DNA of 64,000 nt from Paraprevotella sp. (GTDB lineage Bacteria > Bacteroidota > Bacteroidia > Bacteroidales > Bacteroidaceae). The notes under the pieces are model-generated. The model was not told the origin of the DNA, ran no database searches, and saw nothing but the letters and a program-made list of their open reading frames with translations. Below are positions 10,121 through 19,380 of the stretch, one piece after another. Numbering within the stretch: the stretch's first letter is position 1; each line of letters begins with the position of its first letter. The stretch covers positions 1 to 64,000 of the forward strand of contig JAGBCQ010000018.1 of NCBI GenBank assembly GCA_017937925.1, in the 5' to 3' direction. The position numbers and the translations under genes are program-made.

Positions 10121-10741
10121 TTAAGTTAAGATGATGCCTCCAAATCCACAAACAACCCCAACGATGGTTCCTAATACTATCTGCATGAGACTGTGTTGGC
10201 GCAAAATCATGCGTGAAGTCCCAACAGCACCCGATAGGACTATCATCAGACATAACCACCAGATAGGGTTGAACATGAAAAGTATGGAGTAAGCAATTAA
10301 AGCACCGATGATACCCCCGGCACCTGCCGAATGGATGCTGATTTTCCACCAAATATTTACAGTGGCACATATCGCTTGTATCAGCAAGGCAGACACCAGA
10401 ATGCCACACATATAATGAGGAAGATGTAGCCGAATCATTAAGTGAAGGCATGCGATGTATGATATGATAAATAGTATATATGGAATGGCGCGATATTCCC
10501 GTAAACGAAATTGATGGGGTGCCCATCCATTGATTTTACGATAAACGAAAACACAGATGCGAGGCAGAATGACGGTAAAAGAATAAACCATTAGCAGAAC
10601 AGTGAGTTTATATGCCCATGGTAGTATATTCAAATATGTAAAGGTAAATAGCGCTATTAACCCTACAGTTGGAATATAGTAGGGACGGAATGCCATAGAA
10701 AGCAACTTGGCTGATGTTAATAAGAACCCATGTCGTTTCAT
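10121..10741 (-). CDS. PAP2-like integral membrane protein with degenerate catalytic motifs
   Basis: This 206-residue hydrophobic protein has about six membrane segments. Remnants of the phosphatidic-acid phosphatase type 2 signature are visible: KISIHSAGAGG in place of the usual PSGH motif, and SRMILRQHSLMQ in place of SR-x5-H-x3-D, with Gln where the aspartate normally lies. The start overlaps the rpoN stop by four bases (ATGA), indicating translational coupling. Position in a conserved rpoN-PAP2-purE-ispG-cysS order suggests a real envelope role, perhaps on a lipid pyrophosphate. The missing acidic residue makes classical phosphatase activity uncertain. Confidence 0.7.
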   Translation of the reverse strand: MKRHGFLLTSAKLLSMAFRPYYIPTVGLIALFTFTYLNILPWAYKLTVLLMVYSFTVILPRICVFVYRKINGWAPHQFRLREYRAIPYILFIISYIACLHLMIRLHLPHYMCGILVSALLIQAICATVNIWWKISIHSAGAGGIIGALIAYSILFMFNPIWWLCLMIVLSGAVGTSRMILRQHSLMQIVLGTIVGVVCGFGGIILT

Positions 10742-12249
10742 TTCCTTAATCGTGCTATTGGTATTCCCAATTGCTCACGATATTTCGCTACTGTGCGGCG
10801 AGCTATCGGGAATCCTTTTTGATTTAACAATGTTGTCAATTCTTCGTCACTCAGGGGTTTCTTATAATCCTCTGACTCTATCAATTCTTTCAGAGTAACT
10901 TGAATGCTGCGGGTCGCAATCTCTCGCCCGTCGCTAGTCGTATAACCATCGCTAAAAAACCATTTCAACGGATAAGTGCCATATGCGGTTTCTACATATT
11001 TGCTGTTAGCCGCTCTTGAAACAGTTGAGATGTCCAAACCGGTACGTTCTGCGATGTCTTTCAAAATCATAGGACGCAGCAAAGTTTCATCACCCTCAAT
11101 GAAGAACGGTCGTTGAATATCAACAATGGCGTGCATGACTGCGTTCAATGTATTTCTCCGTTGTTTGATGGCTTCAATGAAACCATTCGCTTTTTCTATT
11201 TTCTGTCGAGAATATTGTAAGGCTTCACGTTCGGAACGGCTCATATTGGATTTGCCGTCAATAGCTTGATTCAGTATATCAAGGAATGAAGAACTAACTC
11301 GTAGCTCAGGAATATTTCCTTTATTGAGAGATATAGAGATATTGCCAAGTTCGTCAGAATTTACGATAAAATCCGGTATGATTTGTTGAAAGTTGTGTCC
11401 GATAACTTCTCCCATTGCACTTCCGGGGCGAGGATTCAGACGACGCAATTCTTGTTGCAAACGTTTTACTTCCACCTCACTGAGATGCATCTTTTGACTG
11501 ATTTTGTCCCATCTTTTATGAGTAAAATCATCGAACATAGAGTCAATGATTTGGTAAGCCTTTTGTTTTATAGCAGTGTGAAAGTTCTCATCGCGTCGTA
11601 ATTGTAGCAATAAACATTCGCGTAGGTCACGAGCACCGATACCAGGAGGGTCAAATGTTTGTAACTTCATCAAAACACCTTCCAATTCTTTAGTGTTGGT
11701 CTGTATGCCATTGTAGATTTCCAACTCATCGGCAATGATAGAAAGTTTCTTTTTAAGTAACCCGTCACTTTCCAATGAACCGATGATGTATGTCATCAAC
11801 TCTTTTTCATGTGGTGTCAGATTACATTCGGTCATTTGTTCTTGCATCTGCTCATAAAAAGAAACCGTGTCACCATATTCCATGGTCTCAGGTCGGGATG
11901 ATTGTTTGACGAAGTTTTTTAAAAGATAATCGGGGACGTCGTCCAATGTCCTATAATCTCCTAAAGCCTGTTGAACTTCAGAGGACGAATATTCATCAGA
12001 GGTAAAAGAATCTATTGTTTGGTCGTTGGGACTAACAGGGTTGTCTTCGAATATATCTTCTGAATTCACATTTGCTTCGTCTGAACTATCAAAGTTCTCT
12101 TCCAAAGCCCCATTTTCCATCAGCTCATTCTTGATTCGTTGTTCTAATTCAGATACAGGCATTTCCAACAAACGCACTTGTAGCACTTGCTGAGGCGATA
12201 GTGTCTGCGTTTGTTGCAATTTCTGCGTCTGTATCAAGTTTTGGGACAT
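10738..12249 (-). CDS. rpoN: RNA polymerase sigma-54 factor
   Basis: Sigma-54 directs core polymerase to -24/-12 promoters and needs AAA+ activators for opening. The 503-residue protein shows the Gln-rich region I (SQNLIQTQKLQQTQTLSPQQ, activator interaction), an acidic region II, the core-binding domain, a helix-turn-helix near TGLDISTVSRAANSKY, and the C-terminal RpoN box ARRTVAKYRE. The ATG at 12249 is preferred over an in-frame TTG 12 bases upstream, since family members start just before the Gln-rich segment. It lies 42 bases after rnr. No sigma-54 activator gene is in the window. Confidence 0.97.
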   Translation of the reverse strand: MSQNLIQTQKLQQTQTLSPQQVLQVRLLEMPVSELEQRIKNELMENGALEENFDSSDEANVNSEDIFEDNPVSPNDQTIDSFTSDEYSSSEVQQALGDYRTLDDVPDYLLKNFVKQSSRPETMEYGDTVSFYEQMQEQMTECNLTPHEKELMTYIIGSLESDGLLKKKLSIIADELEIYNGIQTNTKELEGVLMKLQTFDPPGIGARDLRECLLLQLRRDENFHTAIKQKAYQIIDSMFDDFTHKRWDKISQKMHLSEVEVKRLQQELRRLNPRPGSAMGEVIGHNFQQIIPDFIVNSDELGNISISLNKGNIPELRVSSSFLDILNQAIDGKSNMSRSEREALQYSRQKIEKANGFIEAIKQRRNTLNAVMHAIVDIQRPFFIEGDETLLRPMILKDIAERTGLDISTVSRAANSKYVETAYGTYPLKWFFSDGYTTSDGREIATRSIQVTLKELIESEDYKKPLSDEELTTLLNQKGFPIARRTVAKYREQLGIPIARLRK

Positions 12250-12291
12250 AGAAACTTCCAAATAAGGTTTTTACAATACAAAGGTAAGGTT

Positions 12292-14517
12292 TTATTCCTT
12301 TATCAAGACAAAATCCAACTGTTTCTTTTCCAAATTGGCCTTTGCGACTTTGATTTTTACAGAATCTCCTAAAGAGTATCTATGATGGTGCTTACGTCCC
12401 CATAGACAATAGTTACGTTCGTCAAATTCGTAATAGTCATCATCCAAATCGCGCAAGGGAACCATTCCCTCACATTTATTTTCATTCACTTCTACATACA
12501 AACCGAATTCAGTCACTCCGCTAATGGTCCCTTCAAAAATTTCTCCCATTTTGTCGCTCATGAACTCAACTTGTTTGTATTTAATGCTTGCACGTTCTGC
12601 ACCGGCAGCCAACTGTTCCATGTCACTGCTATGTTCGCACAACTCCTCATATTTGTCTTGATTGGCGCTTCGACCTCCATCAGCATAGCGTGTAAGTAAA
12701 CGATGTACCATGATGTCAGGATAACGACGAATAGGGGACGTGAAATGAGTGTAATAATCAAAAGCAAGTCCGTAGTGCCCAATGTTGTGCGTACTATAAC
12801 GAGCCTTCATCATGGCGCGTAGAGAAACGGTTTCTATTAAATTTTGTTCTTTCTTTCCATGAATATCCTTTAATAACTTATTAAGGCCTTTGCTTATCTC
12901 TTGCTTTGTTCCTGTTGTTTTAAGTTTATAGCCGAATTTTACGATGAAATCACTCAGGTTCATCAATTTGTCGGGATCGGGTAAATCATGAATTCGGTAT
13001 GGTAAGGTCTTTGCATTCTTGTTCTTTGTCACCTTTCCAATACTTTCTGCTACAGTCCGATTAGCCAACAACATGAATTCTTCAATCAATTTGTTGGCAT
13101 CTTTTGCTACCTTGAAGTAGACTCCAATAGGTTTCCCTTCCTTGTCTATATCAAAGCGAACTTCACTTCGGTCAAAGTTGATTGCACCATTCTCAAATCT
13201 TTTTGCTCTTAATTGTTTTGCGAGGCGATTCAATGTAATGAGTTCTTCTTTGAATGTCTCAGCGGGGATAGTGCTTGAGCCACTAAAGTTGGGGTCGGCC
13301 GCATGGTCGCCGGGCATATTATAGTCTTCCGGTGAAGCTTCATTGTATTTTTCCAATACCTCTTGCACTTCTTCGTATGTAAAACGTCTGTCACTCTTGA
13401 TGACGGTATGAGCGAGGTGCCAATCTTTAACAACGGCTTTGTCGTTCATGGTAAATATAACACTATATGCCAACTTTTCCTCATTTGGCCGTAAAGAGCA
13501 GATAAAATTGCATAAACGTTCAGGCAACATCGGTATTGTACGGTCCACAAGATAGACACTGGTAGCACGTTTTACTGCTTCCTTATCGATTAAACTACCT
13601 TCTTTAACGTAGTGTGATACATCTGCGATATGTACTCCGATTTCCCACAGACCATCTGACTTTTTTCGGATGGATAATGCATCGTCAAAGTCCTTTGCGT
13701 CACGTGGGTCTATGGTAAATGTTGTTACATTCCTTAAATCTTCCCGTCGTGCGATTTCTTCTTCTGTAATCTCAGGGTCTATCTTGTTGGCTTCGTCTTC
13801 AACATTCTTCGGGTACGTATATGGCAATCCATATTCAGCTAATATAGCATGCATCTCGGTATTGTTATCACCACTTTTACCTAAAACATCTACAACCTTT
13901 CCGATAGGATTTTTAGCTTGTTCCGGCCATTCCGTAATCTTTACGACAACTTTATCGCCATTTTGAGCCCCTTTAATAGATTTCTTAGGAATAAAAATAT
14001 CGTTAGCTAAAGTTCTGTCTTCTGTAAGTAAGAAGGCAAAATCCTTACGAATCTCCAATTTACCGACAAAAGTCTTGTCTCCGCGTTCCAAGATTTCTAC
14101 CACTTGAGCCTCTCTTACATGGTGTTTCCTTCGAGCCAACATGGTGACCTTGACTTTATCACCGCTCATTGCATGAAGCGAGTTACGTTCCGCTACGAGT
14201 ATGGGTTCTCCTCCGTCCACCGGAGTTACGGTGTTTTTCCCATTGGCTTTTCTATTAAATATTGCTTCAAAGACTTGACCGGTGGTGTTTAAACGGAACT
14301 GCCATTTTTCAACCTCCTTGATGTAATCGTCCATAGCTAAATCCTCCAAAATGTCAATACATAACATCTTTGAAGCGTGCGTGTCTAAACGTAGTTCTTT
14401 GAATAGTCGTTTGATGTCAAATACTTCTGTAGGATTATTTTGAAAGAGTTCCATAATCCATCTAAACAACTCCCTTTTCCTTATGCGAGTACTCGCTTTT
14501 TTCTTTCCTTTTGCCAT
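12292..14517 (-). CDS. rnr: Ribonuclease R
   Basis: RNase R is a 3'-5' exoribonuclease that degrades structured RNA. The protein has an N-terminal helix-turn-helix-like and cold-shock region, the catalytic RNB domain with the acidic cluster TIDPRDAKDFDDAL, the conserved HYGLAF..YTHFTSPIRRYPD region, and a C-terminal S1 domain (GEIFEGTISGVTEFGLYVEV). The start MAKGKKK at 14517 is preferred over an upstream in-frame ATG at 14550. It is the first gene of the minus-strand operon and diverges from the cation-efflux gene. Confidence 0.95.
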   Translation of the reverse strand: MAKGKKKASTRIRKRELFRWIMELFQNNPTEVFDIKRLFKELRLDTHASKMLCIDILEDLAMDDYIKEVEKWQFRLNTTGQVFEAIFNRKANGKNTVTPVDGGEPILVAERNSLHAMSGDKVKVTMLARRKHHVREAQVVEILERGDKTFVGKLEIRKDFAFLLTEDRTLANDIFIPKKSIKGAQNGDKVVVKITEWPEQAKNPIGKVVDVLGKSGDNNTEMHAILAEYGLPYTYPKNVEDEANKIDPEITEEEIARREDLRNVTTFTIDPRDAKDFDDALSIRKKSDGLWEIGVHIADVSHYVKEGSLIDKEAVKRATSVYLVDRTIPMLPERLCNFICSLRPNEEKLAYSVIFTMNDKAVVKDWHLAHTVIKSDRRFTYEEVQEVLEKYNEASPEDYNMPGDHAADPNFSGSSTIPAETFKEELITLNRLAKQLRAKRFENGAINFDRSEVRFDIDKEGKPIGVYFKVAKDANKLIEEFMLLANRTVAESIGKVTKNKNAKTLPYRIHDLPDPDKLMNLSDFIVKFGYKLKTTGTKQEISKGLNKLLKDIHGKKEQNLIETVSLRAMMKARYSTHNIGHYGLAFDYYTHFTSPIRRYPDIMVHRLLTRYADGGRSANQDKYEELCEHSSDMEQLAAGAERASIKYKQVEFMSDKMGEIFEGTISGVTEFGLYVEVNENKCEGMVPLRDLDDDYYEFDERNYCLWGRKHHHRYSLGDSVKIKVAKANLEKKQLDFVLIKE

Positions 14518-14624
14518 GTCATGTCTTTTTATAAGGTTCACGTTCATCAAACTATATGCAAGTTAATCATATTTATTTATTCAGACGTTTCTTTTTCTCT
14601 TATTTTTTCTGAAATTTCTAATCT

Positions 14625-14658
14625 TTTGGGATTTGACAACGAAAATAAACTATCTTTG
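14625..14658 (+). promoter_or_regulatory. Promoter of the cation-efflux/SDR/PAP2 operon
   Basis: TATCTTTG at 14651-14658 is a perfect -7 element. Candidate -33 elements are TTTG at 14625-14628 (spacer 22) and 14632-14635 (spacer 15), neither at the ideal distance. The predicted start near 14665 supports ATG 14681 as the first codon of the efflux gene. Confidence 0.6.
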
Positions 14659-14680
14659 CAATGCTTTATACGTAAATCAA

Positions 14681-15598
14681 ATGGAGCAGAAGGAAAGGAC
14701 TAGAATCATCTATAAAGCTACGTGGATAGGTAGTGTCGTAAATCTATTATTGGTATTATTGAAATTTGCTGCCGGTATAATAGGTCATAGTGCGGCAATG
14801 ATAGCCGATGCGGTCCATTCCTTGTCTGATTTTATAACCGATATTGTCGTATTGGTTTTTGTTCACATTTCAAATAAACCACAAGACAAAGATCATGATT
14901 ATGGACATGGTAAGTACGAAACGCTAGCGACAGCTATCATTGGCATTATTTTGCTGATTGTAGGTTTGGGGATATGTTGGAATGGCGTTTTGGCCATACA
15001 TACGGTATGGATTGGTGGTCAATTGGCGTCTCCGAGTATCTTGGCTTTTTGGGCAGCAATTATTTCTATTGTGTTTAAGGAACTTATATATCAATATACC
15101 ATTTATGTAGGTAGAAAAGTCCAGTCGCAACCTGTTATTGCAAACGCATGGCATCATCGCAGTGATGCGTTCTCCTCTATAGGCACAGCTTTCGGAGTAG
15201 GTGGTGCTGTTTGGTTAGGTGAGTCATGGCGTGTTTTAGACCCGATAGCTGCAATCATAGTAAGTCTTTTTATTATAAAAGTAGCGATAGAGTTATTGCA
15301 ACCATGTATTGATGATTTGACCGAGAAATCCTTGCCGGATGAGGTGGAACAGCATATCAGTTTGGTGGCGGAAAAGACGCCGGGAGTTTCTGAAGTGCAT
15401 AATATGCGTACTCGTCGTATAGGTAGTCATTTCGCTATTGAAATGCATATTCGGATGGATGGGCACTTGTCCCTTTATGAGGCTCATAGAAAGGCATCGA
15501 GTATAGAGAAGGAACTCAAAGAGATTTATGGTAAGGAAACCCATGTCGGGATTCATGTTGAGCCAAAAAAGAATGCGAATGGTTGTTATGAAGAATAA
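14681..15598 (+). CDS. Cation diffusion facilitator (zinc/iron efflux) transporter
   Basis: This 305-residue CDF-family protein should export divalent metals (Zn, Fe, Co or Cd) by proton antiport. Six membrane segments are visible, with the metal-site motifs HSLSDFITD in TM2 and HHRSDAFSS in TM5. The cytoplasmic ferredoxin-like C-terminal domain follows (VSEVHNMRTRRIGSHFAIEMHIRMDG). The start at 14681 follows a -7 promoter element; an upstream TTG-initiated extension would overlap that element. It precedes the SDR gene by 17 bases. Metal specificity cannot be read with certainty. Confidence 0.9.
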   Translation: MEQKERTRIIYKATWIGSVVNLLLVLLKFAAGIIGHSAAMIADAVHSLSDFITDIVVLVFVHISNKPQDKDHDYGHGKYETLATAIIGIILLIVGLGICWNGVLAIHTVWIGGQLASPSILAFWAAIISIVFKELIYQYTIYVGRKVQSQPVIANAWHHRSDAFSSIGTAFGVGGAVWLGESWRVLDPIAAIIVSLFIIKVAIELLQPCIDDLTEKSLPDEVEQHISLVAEKTPGVSEVHNMRTRRIGSHFAIEMHIRMDGHLSLYEAHRKASSIEKELKEIYGKETHVGIHVEPKKNANGCYEE

Positions 15599-15615
15599 AA
15601 AATACTCATGAAGCA

Positions 15616-16647
15616 ATGAAAATTTTAGTGACAGGAGCTAGTGGATTCATTGGCAGTTTTATTATAGAAGAAGGTATTAAGCGTGGACATCAGATGTTCG
15701 CTGGTATGCGTAAGTCAAGCAGCAAGGCATATCTTGACAATCCTCAAATAAAGTTCATTGAGTTGGACTTTTCTCGCCCCGAAATACTGCGCGCACAGTT
15801 ATCTGCGGCTCAAAAGGATTTTGGGGGATGGGATGTAGTAGTGCATGCTGCGGGAGCTACGAAGTGTGTGCGTCGTGAGGATTTCTTCAAAACCAATACT
15901 GACGGAACGCGTCATTTTGTAGAAGCCTTAAAAGATTTAGGAATGATTCCGCAACGCTTTATATTCCTTAGTTCACTGAGTGTATATGGCGCCATTCGTG
16001 AGGAAGCCACTTCGTCAAGTGGAAATACTTGGATTTATTCTCCGATTAAAGAAGATGACATTCCGCAACCGAATACAGCTTATGGAGAAAGTAAATTAAA
16101 GGCAGAACAATTTATCAAATCGGTAAAAGATTTTCCTTTTGTTATTTTGCGTCCAACGGGAGTTTATGGCCCGAGAGAAAAAGATTATTTCATGATGGCT
16201 CAAAGTATCAAGCAGCATATAGATTTTTGTGTGGGATACAAACCTCAAGAAATAACATTCGTGTATGTGAAAGACCTTGTAAACGCTGTTTTTTTAGCAA
16301 TGCAGCAAGATGTTGTAGGGCGTGAGTTCTTTATTAGTGACGGTGGTATTTATCATAGTACGGAGTTTAGTGATTTGATTCGAAAAGAGTTGGGAAATCC
16401 TTTTATGTTACGAATCAAGGCTCCGATATGGTTTTTGCGAATAGTTTGTTCTATAAGCGGTTATATCAGTTCTTTAAGAGGAAAAACTACGACTTTGAAC
16501 CGTGATAAATTTCATATCTTGTGTCAGCGTAATTGGCAATGTGATATTGAACCGGCTTGCAAAGAGTTGGGTTATACGCCTGAATACTCATTGGAACGGG
16601 GTGTGAAAGAGACGATAGCTTGGTACAAAAAGGAAGGATGGTTGTGA
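15616..16647 (+). CDS. Extended-SDR NAD-dependent epimerase/dehydratase
   Basis: This 343-residue protein has the Rossmann motif GASGFIG (residues 7-13), a Ser in SSLSVYG and the catalytic YGESK (Tyr-x3-Lys), as in nucleotide-sugar epimerases and 3-beta-HSD-like reductases. The conserved RPTGVYGPREKDYF segment also fits. It is followed, with overlapping stop and start, by a PAP2-type membrane protein, and both follow a CDF transporter. The substrate is unknown; a lipid-linked sugar or a sterol-like/isoprenoid substrate are possible. Confidence 0.8.
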   Translation: MKILVTGASGFIGSFIIEEGIKRGHQMFAGMRKSSSKAYLDNPQIKFIELDFSRPEILRAQLSAAQKDFGGWDVVVHAAGATKCVRREDFFKTNTDGTRHFVEALKDLGMIPQRFIFLSSLSVYGAIREEATSSSGNTWIYSPIKEDDIPQPNTAYGESKLKAEQFIKSVKDFPFVILRPTGVYGPREKDYFMMAQSIKQHIDFCVGYKPQEITFVYVKDLVNAVFLAMQQDVVGREFFISDGGIYHSTEFSDLIRKELGNPFMLRIKAPIWFLRIVCSISGYISSLRGKTTTLNRDKFHILCQRNWQCDIEPACKELGYTPEYSLERGVKETIAWYKKEGWL

Positions 16648-17627
16648 TGAGAGGTTTGAATTGGTTTATTGAAAAGGATGTAATGTCATCAAAAGGTCTA
16701 TGGGCGATAGAATGGTTGACAATGGTATATGCGTCTGTGACCGCTATATTTATGTTTTTCCTCTGGGCAGACATGAGCCATCCGGCACTCATGTTGTTGC
16801 AGCGAGGTTATATTCTGATAGGGACTTTGCTTATATGGCAATTGTATAGACTTTGGCCTACAAGATTGATGACCTTTATACGAATTACGGCACAAATGGC
16901 ATTACTCAGTTTTTGGTATCCGGAAACTTACGAGTTCAATAGCCGACTTGCAAATTTAGACCATGTATTCACAAAATGGGATGCTGTTTTGTTCGGTTGC
17001 CAACCATCTTTAGAGTTTAGTCGGCTATGCCCATGGACATGGATAAGTGAAGCACTTAATATGGGTTATTTCTCATACTATTTGATGATTGTCGCTGTGA
17101 TGGTATTCTTTTTCATTTGTCAGAAAAAGCAGTATGAAAGGGCATCCTTTATTGTGATGTGCTCATTCTTTATCTATTACCTTATATATATATGTTTGCC
17201 TGTGGCAGGACCGCAGTTCTATTTTCAAGCAGTGGGCGTGGAGACGGTAGAAAATGGGATTTATCCTGAGATTGGTACATATTTCAGTCAGCATACCGAG
17301 ATGTTGCCTGCACCGGGCGATGCTGATGGTTTATTCTTCAATCTTGTAAAAGGGGCGCAGGATGCCGGCGAACGTCCTACAGCGGCATTCCCTTCTTCGC
17401 ACATCGGTATCAGTTTTATTTTACTCTATCTTGTTTATCCGTTTAGTAAGAAGATGTTTGCCGGATTATTGCCTTTTGTTGTGTTGTTGACATTAGCTAC
17501 AGTGTACATTCAAGCGCACTATTTGGTGGATGCCATAGCAGGAATCCTGACATCCGTCATAGTGTTCAAACTGAGTGGTTTTATATTCGGCAAAGGTATG
17601 TTCAAGGCTTCTTCAACCTCCGATTAA
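16647..17627 (+). CDS. PAP2-superfamily membrane phosphatase/transferase
   Basis: This 326-residue polytopic protein carries ERPTAAFPSSH (motif 2) and a C-terminal HYLVDAIAG (motif 3 His and Asp). The arrangement resembles inositol-phosphorylceramide synthase-like and lipid phosphatase members of the PAP2 superfamily. The ATG at 16647 is chosen because it overlaps the upstream TGA (TGATG) and follows a strong Shine-Dalgarno GGAAGG at 16632-16637; an in-frame ATG at 16638 is the alternative. Bacteroidales make sphingolipids, so a role in ceramide head-group transfer is conceivable, but that is inference. Confidence 0.75.
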   Translation: MRGLNWFIEKDVMSSKGLWAIEWLTMVYASVTAIFMFFLWADMSHPALMLLQRGYILIGTLLIWQLYRLWPTRLMTFIRITAQMALLSFWYPETYEFNSRLANLDHVFTKWDAVLFGCQPSLEFSRLCPWTWISEALNMGYFSYYLMIVAVMVFFFICQKKQYERASFIVMCSFFIYYLIYICLPVAGPQFYFQAVGVETVENGIYPEIGTYFSQHTEMLPAPGDADGLFFNLVKGAQDAGERPTAAFPSSHIGISFILLYLVYPFSKKMFAGLLPFVVLLTLATVYIQAHYLVDAIAGILTSVIVFKLSGFIFGKGMFKASSTSD

Positions 17628-17629
17628 AG

Positions 17630-19291
17630 TTAGTAATGGAAGGAACTACCGCCTACGAACTCACGCAATAATGAGGTGTGTGGTATCATATCATCGGGCA
17701 TCGGTACGAAGTATTTTAAGAATTTACTTAGACGGTATGCCTCAGAATGTTCAGGTAGATTCTCCGGTACGCGTTCCAAAAGCGGGAGCGCTTGGTTGCG
17801 AATGACTGCTAGTTCAAAGAGTAATGCACTGTTGAACATGGCGTCGGCCTCTTCTTGGAACGGATATATCCATTTGTCCTCTCCGCGACGGACGCTTGGC
17901 CAGCGTCTGATGGTTTCCAAAGCAGAACAACCACGGTATTTGTGGTCGCGTATGATGCGTCGCAGTAACCGATTGTCGGCTGTCGGGATGAAATTGTGTT
18001 CGTCTAATAGAATGGTAGTCATGGCAGATACGTATATGCGGTATTTGTATTCGTCCTCAACCAGACGTGTCAATTCCGGGTTTAAGGCATGAATACCCTC
18101 TAATATTAAAACCATGTCGTTGCTTAAACGTAATTTTTTCCCGCTGTTCTCCCGTTCTCCCGTTTGGAAATTATAACGTGGTAATTCTACTTCTTCTCCG
18201 GAAAGCAATTGTTGAAGTTGTTGGTTGAAAAACGGAATGTCTAAGGCATATAAAGACTCAAAATCGTACTCGCCGTTTTCGTCCTTGGGCGTATCAACTC
18301 TATTAACGAAGTAATCGTCTAATGAAATGGGGTATGGCCTTATTCCGTTCGCCATCAATTGAACGGACAATCGTTTGCTGAAAGTGGTTTTCCCGCTTGA
18401 AGATGGTCCGGCAATCAATATGACTTTTATTTTGCTGCGTGCTTGTATTTCATCTGCCATGCGCACTATTTTCTTTTCTTGTAAAGCTTCCGCAACATGT
18501 ATCAAATCAGAGATGTGACCTTCCTGGCATATTTTATTGAACTCACCAACCGTGCTCAATCCGACAATGTCTTGCCAGCGGTGATGTTCTTGGAATATCT
18601 CGAACATCTTTTCTTGTGGAATAAAATCTTCCAATTCAAGCGGATTCTTTCGTGACGGAACTCGCAGGAATAATCCGTCGTGATACTTTTCAATATCAAA
18701 TACGTTCAAGCTGCCGGTAGAAGTCAGCAGTGAGCCGTAAAAATAATCCACCATATCATCTAGTTGATAATAATAGGTGTAGATGTCCCCGAGGCTTTCT
18801 AACAGTTTTACCTTACTAGTCATCCCTTGCGAGCGGAACATTTCAATGGCCTCTTCTGTAGGGCATTGGATTCTTCTGAACGGAATGTTTTGTGATACGA
18901 TTTCTTTCATCCGGCTGCGAATGGCTGTTGCGTCGTCTTCTGTCAATGTTCTGCCGAGGCGGAGGTCGCAGTAATATCCTCTTGAAATGGGAGTCCCTAT
19001 CCGTAATGAGCTGTCAGGGTATAAGTCTTTAACAGCTTTTGCCAATACAAAAAACAAAGAACGGGTATATGTCCGCATACCGGAGGAGGAAGTAACGTCA
19101 AGGAACTCTACATCCTTATCGTAGTAAAAGCGATAGTGCAATCCTTCCACCTTATTATTCACTTTTGCGCTTACCGGTCCGTAAGGCATTTGCAGATTTA
19201 ATGCGTGATAAGCATCCCAAAGTGTGCTTCCTTTAGCAATACGAATGGTTTTTTTATTATTTTTGCAACGTATTTTAACTTCTCCTATCAT
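17630..19291 (-). CDS. Nucleoside kinase fused to TGS and ThrRS-like editing domains
   Basis: The 553-residue protein begins with a TGS-like ubiquitin fold (1-70, IRIAKGSTLWDAYHAL). A segment resembling the second additional domain of threonyl-tRNA synthetase follows (about 70-250, with RGYYCDLRLGRTLTEDD). It ends in a uridine-kinase/phosphoribulokinase domain with P-loop GPSSSGKT at 295-302. This architecture is known from Firmicutes and Bacteroidetes and is usually annotated as nucleoside kinase or uridine kinase. The actual substrate and the purpose of the tRNA-synthetase-like half are not evident. It ends two bases from the convergent PAP2-type gene. Confidence 0.85.
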   Translation of the reverse strand: MIGEVKIRCKNNKKTIRIAKGSTLWDAYHALNLQMPYGPVSAKVNNKVEGLHYRFYYDKDVEFLDVTSSSGMRTYTRSLFFVLAKAVKDLYPDSSLRIGTPISRGYYCDLRLGRTLTEDDATAIRSRMKEIVSQNIPFRRIQCPTEEAIEMFRSQGMTSKVKLLESLGDIYTYYYQLDDMVDYFYGSLLTSTGSLNVFDIEKYHDGLFLRVPSRKNPLELEDFIPQEKMFEIFQEHHRWQDIVGLSTVGEFNKICQEGHISDLIHVAEALQEKKIVRMADEIQARSKIKVILIAGPSSSGKTTFSKRLSVQLMANGIRPYPISLDDYFVNRVDTPKDENGEYDFESLYALDIPFFNQQLQQLLSGEEVELPRYNFQTGERENSGKKLRLSNDMVLILEGIHALNPELTRLVEDEYKYRIYVSAMTTILLDEHNFIPTADNRLLRRIIRDHKYRGCSALETIRRWPSVRRGEDKWIYPFQEEADAMFNSALLFELAVIRNQALPLLERVPENLPEHSEAYRLSKFLKYFVPMPDDMIPHTSLLREFVGGSSFHY

Positions 19292-19380
19292 AAAGCGTGC
19301 GGTGTTATTGAATAATCAGCCGAAAATTAAGCAAAGAAAAGGAGAAAAGCACGAATATTCACTAATATTTTTGACTGCTT

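Noticed and set aside
10098-10526. An N-terminal extension of purE by about 143 residues
   Set aside because: The extension lies wholly within the PAP2-like gene in another frame, has low-complexity His/Cys/Ser content and no homology to PurE, which starts at MKPVVSI.
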